Shown here: one piece after another, positions 1 through 8,749 of the stretch
Numbering within the stretch: position 1 is the first letter of the stretch
Layout: every line of letters begins with the position of its first letter
Origin: an uncultured Oscillospiraceae bacterium
Lineage (GTDB): Bacteria > Bacillota > Clostridia > Oscillospirales > Oscillospiraceae
Direction: 5' to 3'
Length of the DNA stretch: 26,582 bases
NCBI GenBank assembly: GCA_910587285.1
Contig: CAJULM010000036.1
Coordinates: 1-26,582, forward strand
Notes under the pieces: model-generated
Databases searched by the model: none
What the model was told of the DNA's origin: nothing
The model's input: the letters and a program-made list of their open reading frames with translations, nothing else
Program-made: the position numbers and the translations under genes

Positions 1-3000
1 CCCTCCGGGGCCAGCTCCAGGGCGGTGACGGTCTCGCCAAACCGGGAGGCCCAGCAGTCGAAGTGCCCCATGCCCATCTCCTGGAGGCGGTCATACTGGA
101 GATACCGCTGGATGGTGAACATCTCCGTCATGGAGTTGGAGATGGGGGTGCCGGTTGCAAACACCACGCCGCGTCCACGGGTGATCTCGTCCAGATAGCG
201 GCATTTCGCAAACATATCGCTGGATTTCTGCGCGTCGGTGGTGGAAAGCCCCGCCACGTTCCTCATTTTGGTGTAGAGGAACAGGTTTTTATAGTTGTCG
301 CTCTCATCCACGAACATCATGTCCACGCCCAACTGCTCGAACGTCACCACATCATCCTTGCGGTGGTTGGCTTGCAGTTTTTCCAGCCGCGCCTCCAGGT
401 TCCGCTTTGTCCGCTCCAACTGCTTCACGGAAAACTTCTCCGCCCCGCTGTTCTTCAGATCCTGGATACCGTCGGTGATCTCGTTGATCTGCTCAAAGAT
501 CAGCCGCTCCTGGCGGGCGTAGCTGATGGGGATCTTCTCAAATTGGGAGTGGCCGATGATCACGGCGTCATAGTCCCCGGTGGCGATGCGGGCGCAGAAT
601 TTTTTGCGGCGGTGCTTCTCAAAATCCCGCTTGGTGGTGACGAGGATGTTGGCGGAGGGGTAGAGACGCAGAAACTCCGCCGCCGTCTGCTCCGTCAGGT
701 GGTTGGGCACCACGAAAATAGATTTATGGCACAGCCCCAGCCGCTTGCTCTCCATGGCGGAGGCGATCATCTCAAAGGTCTTGCCCGCGCCCACCTCGTG
801 GGCCAGCAGGGTGTTGCCGCCGTACAGCACATGGGCGATGGCGTTTACCTGATGGGGTTGCAGCCGGATCTCCGGGTTGATGCCGGAAAAGACGATCCGG
901 CTCCCGTCGTACTCGCGGGGCCGGATGCAGTTCATTTCCTCATTGTACTGCTGTACCAACGCCTGCCGCCGCTGGGGGTCCTTGAAGATCCACTCTTTGA
1001 ACGCGTCCCGGAGGGCCTGCTGCTTCTGCGCCGCCAGGGTGGTCTCCTTGGCGTTCAATACCCGCCGCTCCCTGCCGTCTGCCTCCAGCACCGTGTCATA
1101 AACGCGGACATCCCGGAGGTTCAGCGAATCCTCCAGGATGCGGTAGGCGTTGGCCCTGCTGGTGCCGAAGGTGCTGTAGGCGGCGATGTCGGTCTCGCTG
1201 ACGCTGCCCTTGTTGGACACTGACCATTCGGCGGTGTGGCGGGAATAGCTGACCTTGATCTTTCCCTTGAGGTAATAGGGGGTTTTCAGCGTCTCGTACA
1301 TAAATTGCTGGATGTACTTTTTGTCGATCCAGGTGGCCCCCAGCCGGACCTCGATCTCGGAGGCGTCCAGATCCTTGGGCTGGGCGGCAAGCAGGGCGTC
1401 CACGTTCCCCTGGTAGGCCGGGTCCCGCTCCGCCGCCGCCCGCGCCGCCTTTAATTTCTGCCGCACATTGCCGGACAGGTACTCGTCGGCGGTCTGCCAG
1501 CCCTTCAGCGGGTCGCTCCCCGCGGCTGGGTCTTTGAAGATCACGCCCCGCAGCTCCGCCGTCAGCTCATCCGCCGTCTTGCCGGTGAGCTGGGCCATGA
1601 AGGGCAGGTCCACACAGGCCCGTTCCCCAATGGACACGGCCAGGGCATCCATGGCGGTGTCCGCGCTGGTGACGGCCCGGTGGGGCTTGATGGTGCGCTT
1701 GGTGAACATATCCGCCTTGCGCTCCAGCCGCCCGTCCTCGTCCAGCACCTCCAACGCACACAGCAGGTAGTAGGCGCTGTCGGCGGAAAAGGCCAGACGG
1801 TTGGCTCGGTCATTGATCAGGCCGTGCTTTTTGGCAAAAGCGTCATAGAGCTGGTTCAACTCGGCCTGTTTTTTCTGGATGGCGCTGTCCGGGGTGTACT
1901 CATCCATCTGAAAGTCGATCAGCTCCCGCACACAGTCCCGCAGCTCGATCATGCCCTTGACCCGTTCCCTGGCGGAAGCGGTCAAGTTGGGCTTTACCAT
2001 GACGGAGTTCTGGCGGTAGTACACATCGCCGTCTACAAGGGCATAGGAGAAATTTTTCACGCTGGGGTCGGCGGGGATGGCGGCGGACTCCGCCTCGCTG
2101 ATGTCCTCGTCCAGCTCCGGGGCCTCGGCCTCCCGGTATTCCCCGTGGATGTGGGACATGGCCTCGTGGAGCTGCTGGGCAAGATCCGCGCCGGGGACGG
2201 GCTGGCACACCAACTGCGCCCCGAAGGGGCCGGAGGTGATCTCCAGATTGCCCAGCACCATTTCCGGGTGGGTCTGGAAATACCGGCTCATGGTGACGAA
2301 GCCGCGCTTTTCCACCCCATCGCCGCCGGTGTAGGTGTGTTCTTCCAACGTATCCACGTCCACCCATCCGGGCAGGGGTCCGTCCCGCGTCAGGGGCACG
2401 TCCCGCTTCTGAAGGAACACGATGTCCATGCCCGCCTCCGTCCCGGCGTAGGCGAGGGAGGCGTTGCAGGGCAGGCGGACGGCCCCCAGCAGGTTACAGC
2501 GGCGGGCGATGTACTCCCGCGCATGGCGGTCCTTCTTGTCCATGGTGCCGCCGCTGATGCCGTTGGAGGTGACAAAGGCGATGACGCCGCCGGAGCGCAC
2601 CTTGTCGATGGTTTTGGCGAAGAAATAGTCGTGGATCAGCAGGTTTTCCCTGTCATAGCGCCGGTCCACCAGCTTATAGCCGCCAAAGGGGACATTGCCA
2701 ACGGCGAGGTCAAAGAAGCCGTCCGGGAACTCGCTTTTCTCAAAGCCCTGGATGGAAATGTTGGCGTTGGGATAGAGCTGTTGGGCGATGCGCCCGGTGA
2801 TGCTGTCCAGCTCCACGCCGTACAGCCTGGACGCGGCCATGCCCTCCGGCAGCAGGCCGAAGAAGTTGCCGATGCCGCAGGAGGGTTCCAGGATATTGCC
2901 GGTTTGGAAGCCCATGCGCTCCACGGCCTCATAGATGGCCTTGACGATGGTGGGGCGGGTGTAGTGGGCGTTGAGGGTGGAGGCCCGTGCCGAAGCGTAT

Positions 3001-6000
3001 TCTTCCGGGGTGAGGGCCGCTTGCAGCTCTAAAAATTCCTCCGTCCAGCCGGATTTATCCGGGTCAAAGGCGTCGGGCAGGCCGCCCCAGCCCACATACT
3101 GGGACAGGATTTCCTGTTCGGCGGGGGTGGCGGAACGTCCTTCCAGCTCAATGCCCTGGAGGGTGTTGATGGCCTCCATGTTGCGGCGGAACTTCTCTTT
3201 CTGAGTGCCAACGCCCACATCATCGTCGGTGATGCGGAAATTCCCGGCGGCAGGGGCCTGTTCCGGCTGATCCTGCGCCTGTTCGGGGATGTTCAGCCGT
3301 TCCACCACAACTTCAAAGGGAAGGTGGTTCGGTTCCGCCGGATAGACCGTTACAGGCTGTGTGGTGAACTCCTGGGCCGGGATCGCTTCCGGGGTAAACA
3401 GCCCCACGTTGCGTTCATCCTGGCGAAGCGCGTCCTCAAACATATCCCGGTTGATGGTTTCCTGGCTCCAGGAGTAAGGCCCCGTGTCAATACGCACGTC
3501 TATGTCCCCGATGTAGCTGATGGTGCCGCTGATCTCCCGCTCCCCATAGGGGAACGTCACCTTGTCCCCCACCTGATAGGCGGGTTTGCCCTCCAGGTGG
3601 ACGGCGGGGCGCTGGACCGGCTCACGGGTGAAGCCGTCCAGCTCCTGCTGCCAGAGGGCGCGGAGGACGGAGGGGATCAAGGCCCAGCCCATATACCGGC
3701 TTGATGAAACCGCGTCGCTGTGTACGGCTATCTCCATGCCGGTGGTGGAGGTAGAATAGTCCACCGTTCCGCCGGAAGGTAGCTGTATTGATCCAGCCCG
3801 TTCCGCGAATTGTTCCGCGAGATACTGCCCGATCCGGGTATTGCCCAGGCCGGAGCGCAGCCAGATGGAGATCCGTTCCTTGTCCCGGTCTGCCAGCAGG
3901 CCGGAGGCCAGGGCATCCCGGAAGTAGTCATGGGGGCTCTCCAATCTGGCGGGCAGAAACTCGGTGATAGGACCGTTCCGGGCATCCTGCCACAGCAGGG
4001 CTTCAAATCGTTCTATGGGTTCGGAGCGGAGGATGGGATAGGCTTGGGCAGGGTCCTGGAGGTCTACGTCAAACAGGCCGATGCCGGAAATCTCGTAGGC
4101 CGTCTTGTCCAGATAGACCGTATCACCCGGTTGGTAGGCCGGGGCCAGAGGGTCGCGGGGAGGCTTTTCTGGCACGGCGTCCTGGATGGCCTGCCAGTCC
4201 TCGTCGGAAACGGTGATGTCAACCTCGTGGGCGGCGTCCCCATCCCCAATAGTGAGGGTATCGCCCTCGCGGGCGATAGGCTGGCCGGACAGGTCGGGGG
4301 CTTGGGACAGTATGGGATAGGTCTCGTCTACGACCTCCCTGTGCAGGCGCAGACGGAAATCTGCCATATCGAAATACAGCCGCGTAAAATCCTCCGCGCC
4401 GATGACAGCCGTTGTCCCGTCCGGGAACATGATGGAGAGCGCCGCCCGGTTTACGGCCTCCCCGCCCTCCATCCGGGCGGCCTCCTGATCGGAATTTTTA
4501 CAGGCGTTTTGATAGGCTTGGTCGGCCAGCACCTTCTCTATGACCATGGGCTTATATTTCTCGTAGATCTCCCGGACGGTGGGCGCGGCGTCGGCCTCCT
4601 GCTCCGCCTCCTGGCCCGCCAGCCGCTCCACATCGGCCATGACCTGCTCCACAAAGGGGGACGGGACGCCGCTCTCCAACTGCTCCCGAACGGCGGCGGG
4701 GTCGATGTCCTCAAAATTGTCCAGTTCAGCCTGGGTGAAAAACCTGTCCTCTTTCAGCAGAAGGGCAAGGCGGCGCTGTACCTTTGTCCAGGGCAGGTCG
4801 GTGGCCGCGCCCTCCACCGTGACGGGGAACGCGGGGAGATCATCGCCGTACTCGTTTTTCAGCCACTCCGCCGTGGCCCGGTCACGGGCATGGTCGGCCA
4901 TGTACTGCTGTACCCGGCGCTTGCTGTCCATATCGCCGTTCCACTCCTGGAGGGCGGCATCAATGTCAGCCGGGGTGATCTCCCTGGGCGGCACCGTGGC
5001 CGGGATTGGGGGCGCGGCCCCCGGCGCATGGACGGCGGTGCTTTCCCTGGCAGTAGGCCCGGTTCGCCCCGGTGTTTGGGCAAGGGGCGGAAAAGTCGAT
5101 ACCTGACGCCTTGTGGAATTTTCAACGATAGCCGAGACGGTAACAGCGTGTTTTTCCCGCAGCTTTTCCATGTTTCGCTCAAGCTCCTGGATTGGGAAAC
5201 CGCACATGGCTACGCGCCCCAGGCCCGGAACGATGTAGGTAGTGAGCCTCAGATCCAGTTCCCTTGAAGATACCCGTGCATCCGGGCCAAATATTTCAAA
5301 GGCGTCCCCTATTTGGTACACCACGATATTACCAGGATGGCTCTCTTTCAGCGCATTGTAATCCATCTGAAAAGAAGTGCTTTCCAATTCGGAGATGAGG
5401 GATGACGCAGATCCGTCAAGCACTTCCGCTTCCTGTTCCGGCGCATCCTCCAGATGGTCGCTCTCGTACTTCTCAATCTCGTCCGAGGCGAGGTAGCTCC
5501 CCTCCTGGATAAGCTGGCGAATCCGCTTTTCCAGGGTGGGCCACTTCACCGTGACCTCCGCCTGGGGCTGGTAGCGTTGCAGGGTCAGGCCGGTGTCAGG
5601 GCGGTAGTTGACCATGCCGGATGCGCCGTCCAGAAACGTGTGGTTGCCGCCGGAATATCCGTACTCCTTTTTGAGCGCGGCAACGGCGTCCTTGGCGGAT
5701 ATGCCGTGCTGGTACAGGGTGAAGATCCGCATCCTGCCCGGATAATCCCGCAGGATGGCGTCGATCTCCGCCTGGGAAATGGAAGAAGGGCCGGGCGCTT
5801 CCGCACTCGGCCCCTCCTGGGCAGGCTGATTTGGTTCGTTTAGCTGTAGATCAGCTCGGACAGGATGATTTCCTCCGCCTGGGCCTTGCAGGAGTTCATC
5901 AGGCCCACCCACGTCATCATGTCGCTGGCCTTCAACTGCTCCGTCACCCCCGCCGCCTTTGCCAGCCCCGGCATCATCCGCTCCAACCTGCTGTTGGCTG

Positions 6001-6971
6001 TGTCCTCGATCTCCAGCAGGTGGCTGAACAGCGTCCCGTTCAGCGTCAGGCGGTTCAGCAGCCCCGGACGGTGCTCCCTCAGATACGTCAGGCGCATCCT
6101 CCCGTACTTGCCCAGGTCCCGGTCCGGCTGCTCCCCCAGGGTCAGGTCGGGGATCAGAATGTCCCCCTTCTGTGTATAAGTCAGCGTGTTCTCCATGCTC
6201 GGCGCTCCTTTCCGCGGATCTCTCCCGCTCATATTTTTTGATGGTCACTTCGATCTGCCGCAGCACCGCCTCGCTGCCCTGGCTCACCGCCGTGCCCAGC
6301 TCGGTGAGGGTGTCCGGGGTGTTGAAGTCGAACACATTCAGAAAATCCTCGTGATGGAAGAAGTGTTCCGCTTCCAGCCCGCACCGGGACAGGAGAACAT
6401 AGGTCATGCTGACGGCGGCGGCGGTTTTGAACTGCACCCCGATGTTATACGCATCATACTCCGCCAGAAAGCTTCCGTCAACGATGTCGAGGATGTCCTG
6501 CTTGTGTTCATACCAATAGTCCGCCATAAGCTGGGAAGCGATGGCCTCCAACTGCTCCGATAGACCACCCTCACCGGCTGGCGTCTCAAACCGCCGCGCC
6601 AGCGCCGCCGACACCACATCCCGGTGTTCTTCCTGGTATTCCCATAGCTGGGGCCGGGTGGTTTCCTCGCCGCCGGTGTCCGCCACATCGTACACATACC
6701 GCAGGACCGGCTTTCCGCTGCTGATGTCGATGATGCCGATGCCCCTGGAACCCTGGCGCACATACCGGCCCATCCGCTCTTTCCACAGGTCGTAGTCGGC
6801 GCAGGCGGTGGCGTCGGGCCGCTGGGCGTAGATCATAAGCTGCTCCGAGAAGGGGTATTTATATAACCTTCCCGCCATGTCCAAAAACGCCGTCCATTCC
6901 TGGTAGCTGGCGGTGATCTGCCGCGCGGCGTGGTCGGCCAGCTTCGCGTAGGCTTGGAGCTTATTCGCCAT
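1..6971 (-). CDS. Giant polyvalent DNA methylase / SNF2-type helicase of an ICE (C-terminus beyond the left edge)
   Basis: A single minus-strand frame stays open from an ATG at 6971 to the window edge, about 2,323 residues, with the C-terminal helicase part missing. I checked the frame at positions 5, 782, 3218, 4508, 5366, 5780, 6197 and 6971. Domains in order are an N-terminal ArdC/LPD-like region (residues 1-255, including YPFSEQLMIYAQRP), a Gly/Pro/Asp-rich linker (about 259-397), a small module starting RMRIFTLYQHG (398-500), a stretch resembling MutS domain I (about 535-610, with VVYQIGDAFEIFG and MCGFP), a second copy of the small module (665-760), an N6-adenine methylase (motif I EPSCGIGNF near 1362, motif IV NVPFG near 1426) and an SF2 helicase (Walker A GAGKT near 2064, DESD near 2220, ATGTPISNS near 2270). 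Such proteins travel in conjugative elements and probably protect or remodel incoming DNA, which is inference. The start overlaps the TTRAP gene end by 11 bases. Confidence 0.9.
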   Translation of the reverse strand, partial: MANKLQAYAKLADHAARQITASYQEWTAFLDMAGRLYKYPFSEQLMIYAQRPDATACADYDLWKERMGRYVRQGSRGIGIIDISSGKPVLRYVYDVADTGGEETTRPQLWEYQEEHRDVVSAALARRFETPAGEGGLSEQLEAIASQLMADYWYEHKQDILDIVDGSFLAEYDAYNIGVQFKTAAAVSMTYVLLSRCGLEAEHFFHHEDFLNVFDFNTPDTLTELGTAVSQGSEAVLRQIEVTIKKYERERSAERSAEHGEHADLYTEGGHSDPRPDPGGAAGPGPGQVREDAPDVSEGAPSGAAEPPDAERDAVQPPAGDRGHSQQQVGADDAGAGKGGGGDGAVEGQRHDDVGGPDELLQGPGGGNHPVRADLQLNEPNQPAQEGPSAEAPGPSSISQAEIDAILRDYPGRMRIFTLYQHGISAKDAVAALKKEYGYSGGNHTFLDGASGMVNYRPDTGLTLQRYQPQAEVTVKWPTLEKRIRQLIQEGSYLASDEIEKYESDHLEDAPEQEAEVLDGSASSLISELESTSFQMDYNALKESHPGNIVVYQIGDAFEIFGPDARVSSRELDLRLTTYIVPGLGRVAMCGFPIQELERNMEKLREKHAVTVSAIVENSTRRQVSTFPPLAQTPGRTGPTARESTAVHAPGAAPPIPATVPPREITPADIDAALQEWNGDMDSKRRVQQYMADHARDRATAEWLKNEYGDDLPAFPVTVEGAATDLPWTKVQRRLALLLKEDRFFTQAELDNFEDIDPAAVREQLESGVPSPFVEQVMADVERLAGQEAEQEADAAPTVREIYEKYKPMVIEKVLADQAYQNACKNSDQEAARMEGGEAVNRAALSIMFPDGTTAVIGAEDFTRLYFDMADFRLRLHREVVDETYPILSQAPDLSGQPIAREGDTLTIGDGDAAHEVDITVSDEDWQAIQDAVPEKPPRDPLAPAYQPGDTVYLDKTAYEISGIGLFDVDLQDPAQAYPILRSEPIERFEALLWQDARNGPITEFLPARLESPHDYFRDALASGLLADRDKERISIWLRSGLGNTRIGQYLAEQFAERAGSIQLPSGGTVDYSTSTTGMEIAVHSDAVSSSRYMGWALIPSVLRALWQQELDGFTREPVQRPAVHLEGKPAYQVGDKVTFPYGEREISGTISYIGDIDVRIDTGPYSWSQETINRDMFEDALRQDERNVGLFTPEAIPAQEFTTQPVTVYPAEPNHLPFEVVVERLNIPEQAQDQPEQAPAAGNFRITDDDVGVGTQKEKFRRNMEAINTLQGIELEGRSATPAEQEILSQYVGWGGLPDAFDPDKSGWTEEFLELQAALTPEEYASARASTLNAHYTRPTIVKAIYEAVERMGFQTGNILEPSCGIGNFFGLLPEGMAASRLYGVELDSITGRIAQQLYPNANISIQGFEKSEFPDGFFDLAVGNVPFGGYKLVDRRYDRENLLIHDYFFAKTIDKVRSGGVIAFVTSNGISGGTMDKKDRHAREYIARRCNLLGAVRLPCNASLAYAGTEAGMDIVFLQKRDVPLTRDGPLPGWVDVDTLEEHTYTGGDGVEKRGFVTMSRYFQTHPEMVLGNLEITSGPFGAQLVCQPVPGADLAQQLHEAMSHIHGEYREAEAPELDEDISEAESAAIPADPSVKNFSYALVDGDVYYRQNSVMVKPNLTASARERVKGMIELRDCVRELIDFQMDEYTPDSAIQKKQAELNQLYDAFAKKHGLINDRANRLAFSADSAYYLLCALEVLDEDGRLERKADMFTKRTIKPHRAVTSADTAMDALAVSIGERACVDLPFMAQLTGKTADELTAELRGVIFKDPAAGSDPLKGWQTADEYLSGNVRQKLKAARAAAERDPAYQGNVDALLAAQPKDLDASEIEVRLGATWIDKKYIQQFMYETLKTPYYLKGKIKVSYSRHTAEWSVSNKGSVSETDIAAYSTFGTSRANAYRILEDSLNLRDVRVYDTVLEADGRERRVLNAKETTLAAQKQQALRDAFKEWIFKDPQRRQALVQQYNEEMNCIRPREYDGSRIVFSGINPEIRLQPHQVNAIAHVLYGGNTLLAHEVGAGKTFEMIASAMESKRLGLCHKSIFVVPNHLTEQTAAEFLRLYPSANILVTTKRDFEKHRRKKFCARIATGDYDAVIIGHSQFEKIPISYARQERLIFEQINEITDGIQDLKNSGAEKFSVKQLERTKRNLEARLEKLQANHRKDDVVTFEQLGVDMMFVDESDNYKNLFLYTKMRNVAGLSTTDAQKSSDMFAKCRYLDEITRGRGVVFATGTPISNSMTEMFTIQRYLQYDRLQEMGMGHFDCWASRFGETVTALELAPE
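5840..6196 (-). CDS. tnpV: TnpV family transposon-encoded protein, nested inside the helicase gene
   Basis: This 118-residue protein begins MENTLTYTQKGDILIPDL and continues with LGKYGRMR, YLREHRPGLLNRL, KAAGVTEQLKASDMMTWV and a final AEEIILSELIYS, the pattern of the TnpV family of Tn4451-like and conjugative elements. Its molecular role is not established. I chose the ATG at 6196 over an in-frame ATG at 6232 because an AAAGGAG ribosome binding site sits 8 bases upstream and family members begin MENTLTY. The whole gene lies inside the large methylase/helicase gene, shifted by one base. The host frame is open across it and encodes a low-complexity Gly/Pro/Asp-rich linker. It is therefore a fully embedded overlapping gene on the same strand, probably translated from the same mRNA by its own ribosome binding site. 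Confidence 0.88.
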   Translation of the reverse strand: MENTLTYTQKGDILIPDLTLGEQPDRDLGKYGRMRLTYLREHRPGLLNRLTLNGTLFSHLLEIEDTANSRLERMMPGLAKAAGVTEQLKASDMMTWVGLMNSCKAQAEEIILSELIYS

Positions 6972-7200
6972 AGGCCGGGGCCTCCAGATCAAAGTCCGGC
7001 GCCAGCTCCAGGGCGGCGAACTCAGCGTCAGTCATGCGCCCCAGCTTGTCCAGGGCGCTGTCCGTCAGCGCCCGCAGCTCGTCCTCGTCCGGCTCCAGGC
7101 AGCCCCGCATTTCGGTGAGGGCGGCGATCACCCCGGCGCGGGTGCCGGTGCTGTTGTAGATGCACAGAAGCTGGGTTTCCTCATACGTCAAATTTTCCAT
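6961..7200 (-). CDS. Transposon-transfer assisting protein (TTRAP family)
   Basis: A 79-residue acidic protein starting MENLTYEETQLLCIYN, with RAGVIAALTEMRG in the middle and a closing MTDAEFAALEL motif. This matches the small TTRAP family found beside the large methylase/helicase of Tn1549/CTn-type elements. The family name implies a role in transfer, but no mechanism is established and none is visible here. An AAAAGGAGA ribosome binding site lies 8 bases before the ATG, and it is formed by the last codons of the broken ArdC-like gene upstream. The 3' end overlaps the start of the giant methylase/helicase gene by 11 bases, which suggests translational coupling. The full length is present and no damage is seen. 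Confidence 0.85.
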   Translation of the reverse strand: MENLTYEETQLLCIYNSTGTRAGVIAALTEMRGCLEPDEDELRALTDSALDKLGRMTDAEFAALELAPDFDLEAPAYGE

Positions 7201-7203
7201 AGT

Positions 7204-7590
7204 TCAAATCTCCTTTTCCGCGCTCTTTTTGGGCGCTGTCTTTTTCCGTTCCCGCTTCGGCTGGTCTTTGAGCTGGGCCACCACGGATTTTTTCTGCCCC
7301 TTTTCCCGGTGTGCGGCGTCGGCCAGATCCGTCAGGGAGATGGTCTGTCCCGCCTTGACCTGGGCCTCCAGCTCCGCCACCGTGGGCTTTTGGGGGCTGA
7401 AATTCTCTAACTGCACAAAATCCAGGCTGTCGCAGTAATGGTACGTTACCACACCGCCCCGGTTCAATGCAATGATGTCGCTCACCGACATGGACGGGCG
7501 CAGGTAGTCCTTGGGAGGCTCGGTATTAAACTGCTCCCAAAGCAGTTCAAGCGCATCCTGCACGCTGCTGGCGGAGGGAAGCGGGGCGGT
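7204..7590 (-). pseudogene. C-terminal part of the ArdC-like gene, in the -1 frame after a frameshift
   Basis: This frame carries the expected C-terminal continuation of the ArdC-like gene, LPSASSVQDALELLWEQF followed by RPSMSVSDIIALNRGGVVTYHY, and ends in a Lys-rich tail with a TGA at 7204-7206. It has no start signal of its own. The upstream frame reads through LYDY at about 7593 and then enters an unrelated tail. Joining the two parts needs a one-base shift near 7590-7595, most simply a 1-base deletion. I see no slippery heptamer there, so programmed frameshifting is unlikely. The extreme 3' end still supplies the ribosome binding site of the TTRAP gene, so this stretch keeps a role in the operon even if it is not translated. 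Confidence 0.75.
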
Positions 7591-8612
7591 GTATAGTCGT
7601 ACAGATCGGCGGCAAACAGCTCCAACGTGTCGGGCGCGTCCTGTTCCGGCTGTTGGGTGGTGAGGCCGATGCCCCGCTCCTTGCAAACCTCCGCAAAATG
7701 GCGGTCAATGCTGCCGATCAGGGCGCTGGCCGTCTTGGAGATGGTTTCCAGGCTGGCTTTCAGCTCCGGCAGGGATCTGTCCCTGGACCATGTGGCGATG
7801 TAGCCCAGGCTGTTGGCCCCGGTCTCAATGCCGTAATACTGGCACACCGTATAGGACACGCTCTCCGCCTCCACCTCCCTGGTGTTTTTGTCCTTGGGCT
7901 TGGGCGGCTCCTTATCCGTGTTCCCGGCAGCGGCGGCAGCCTGATCCCGCTCCCGGTTGTGGAGCATGGCATGGGTGATCTCATGGACAGCGGCGCATAC
8001 CGTCTGCACCTGGCTCATATCCTCCCGGATGGTGATGGTCTGATCCTGCGGGCTCAGAAATCCATCCAGGCCCTCCCGCAGCGGTTTGAACTGCACCGGC
8101 ACCGGGGAGGAGCGCCGGAGGGCCTCCATGAACGCCTCGTACTGCTGCACATCCCCGGTCAGGTTGGAAACGAGGCTGGGGAGGGGCGCTCCCTCGGTCT
8201 GGCTCACATCGAACACCTTCACCGGCTTGAACAGCGGGATCTCAACCTCCCGTTCTTCCATGACCACATTCCCGTCCCCGTCCAGCACCGGCGCTTTGGT
8301 GTCCGGGTCCAGCTTCATTTCCTCAATTTTCCTCTTGAACGGCGTGGGGGCGATGATGGTCAGGCCCTTTTCCCCCTGCTTCACATGACGCCCAAATTGA
8401 TTTTTCCACTTGTTATAGCCCGCGACGTGGGTGGCGTTGGGCATCTGCATATGGATCAGGATGGTGTTGTTGAGGGAATAGGTGTGGAACCGGGACATGG
8501 TACGCAGGTAGTCCAGATACCGCTCGCTTTGGAATAACTCCTGGATACTGCCCTCAATGCCCGCCACGATCTGCTTGATCTGCTCCCGGTTGGTGGGCTT
8601 TTTTTCAGCCAC
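7482..8612 (-). CDS. ArdC-like antirestriction protein with zincin metallopeptidase domain (frameshifted)
   Basis: The N-terminal part (about residues 10-95, with SLNNTILI and VAGYNKWKNQFGRHVKQGEKG) is the single-strand DNA-binding ArdC-type domain. The second part has a zincin motif HEITH at 210-214 and a following EVEAESVSY near 247-255 that would supply the third metal ligand. ArdC-type proteins protect transferred DNA from host restriction or act on host proteins after conjugation, so an antirestriction role is inferred from the family. The start is GTG at 8612, set by GAAAGGAG 9 bases upstream. The reading frame is disrupted after residue 340 (LYDY). The last 36 residues before the stop at 7482 are out of frame, and the true C-terminus lies in the adjacent frame (7204-7590). 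Both core domains are intact, so a truncated protein could still be active. Confidence 0.85.
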   Translation of the reverse strand: MAEKKPTNREQIKQIVAGIEGSIQELFQSERYLDYLRTMSRFHTYSLNNTILIHMQMPNATHVAGYNKWKNQFGRHVKQGEKGLTIIAPTPFKRKIEEMKLDPDTKAPVLDGDGNVVMEEREVEIPLFKPVKVFDVSQTEGAPLPSLVSNLTGDVQQYEAFMEALRRSSPVPVQFKPLREGLDGFLSPQDQTITIREDMSQVQTVCAAVHEITHAMLHNRERDQAAAAAGNTDKEPPKPKDKNTREVEAESVSYTVCQYYGIETGANSLGYIATWSRDRSLPELKASLETISKTASALIGSIDRHFAEVCKERGIGLTTQQPEQDAPDTLELFAADLYDYTPPRFPPPAACRMRLNCFGSSLIPSLPRTTCARPCR

Positions 8613-8636
8613 GATGATACGCTCCTTTCAAATTTT

Positions 8637-8749
8637 GTAACGCTTTAGACCCCTGTTTTTCCGGGGTGCGTGGGAAATGATACGGGGACGGCAAAACCAC
8701 CCCCGGAACCCGTTGAAAACAGCCGCTTTTTTCACCCCTAAAGCGTTAC
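8637..8749. repeat. 13-bp inverted repeat bounding the leader of the ArdC-like gene
   Basis: GTAACGCTTTAG at 8637-8648 recurs as its exact reverse complement at 8738-8749, and one further flanking T/A pair makes 13 bp. About 89 bases lie between the arms, with secondary matches such as CCCCGG/CCGGGG-type runs. In the mRNA this would close a large stem-loop just upstream of the AAAGGAG of the ArdC-like gene. The right arm contains the TAG stop of the upstream Cys-rich gene, so folding would overlap translation termination. It could be an internal terminator or attenuator, a processing site, or a protein-binding dyad. The sequence alone does not decide. Confidence 0.6.

Noticed and set aside
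1680..5267. Long plus-strand open frames opposite the giant helicase (for example 1680-3032 and 3810-5267)
   Set aside because: They are GC-rich shadows of the minus-strand gene: their translations are repetitive Gly/Leu/Val/His-rich with no family pattern and no ribosome binding sites, while the minus frame has clear domains throughout.
7585..7600. Programmed -1 frameshifting in the ArdC-like gene
   Set aside because: No slippery heptamer of the X XXY YYZ type and no obvious downstream stimulatory structure is visible at the switch point.
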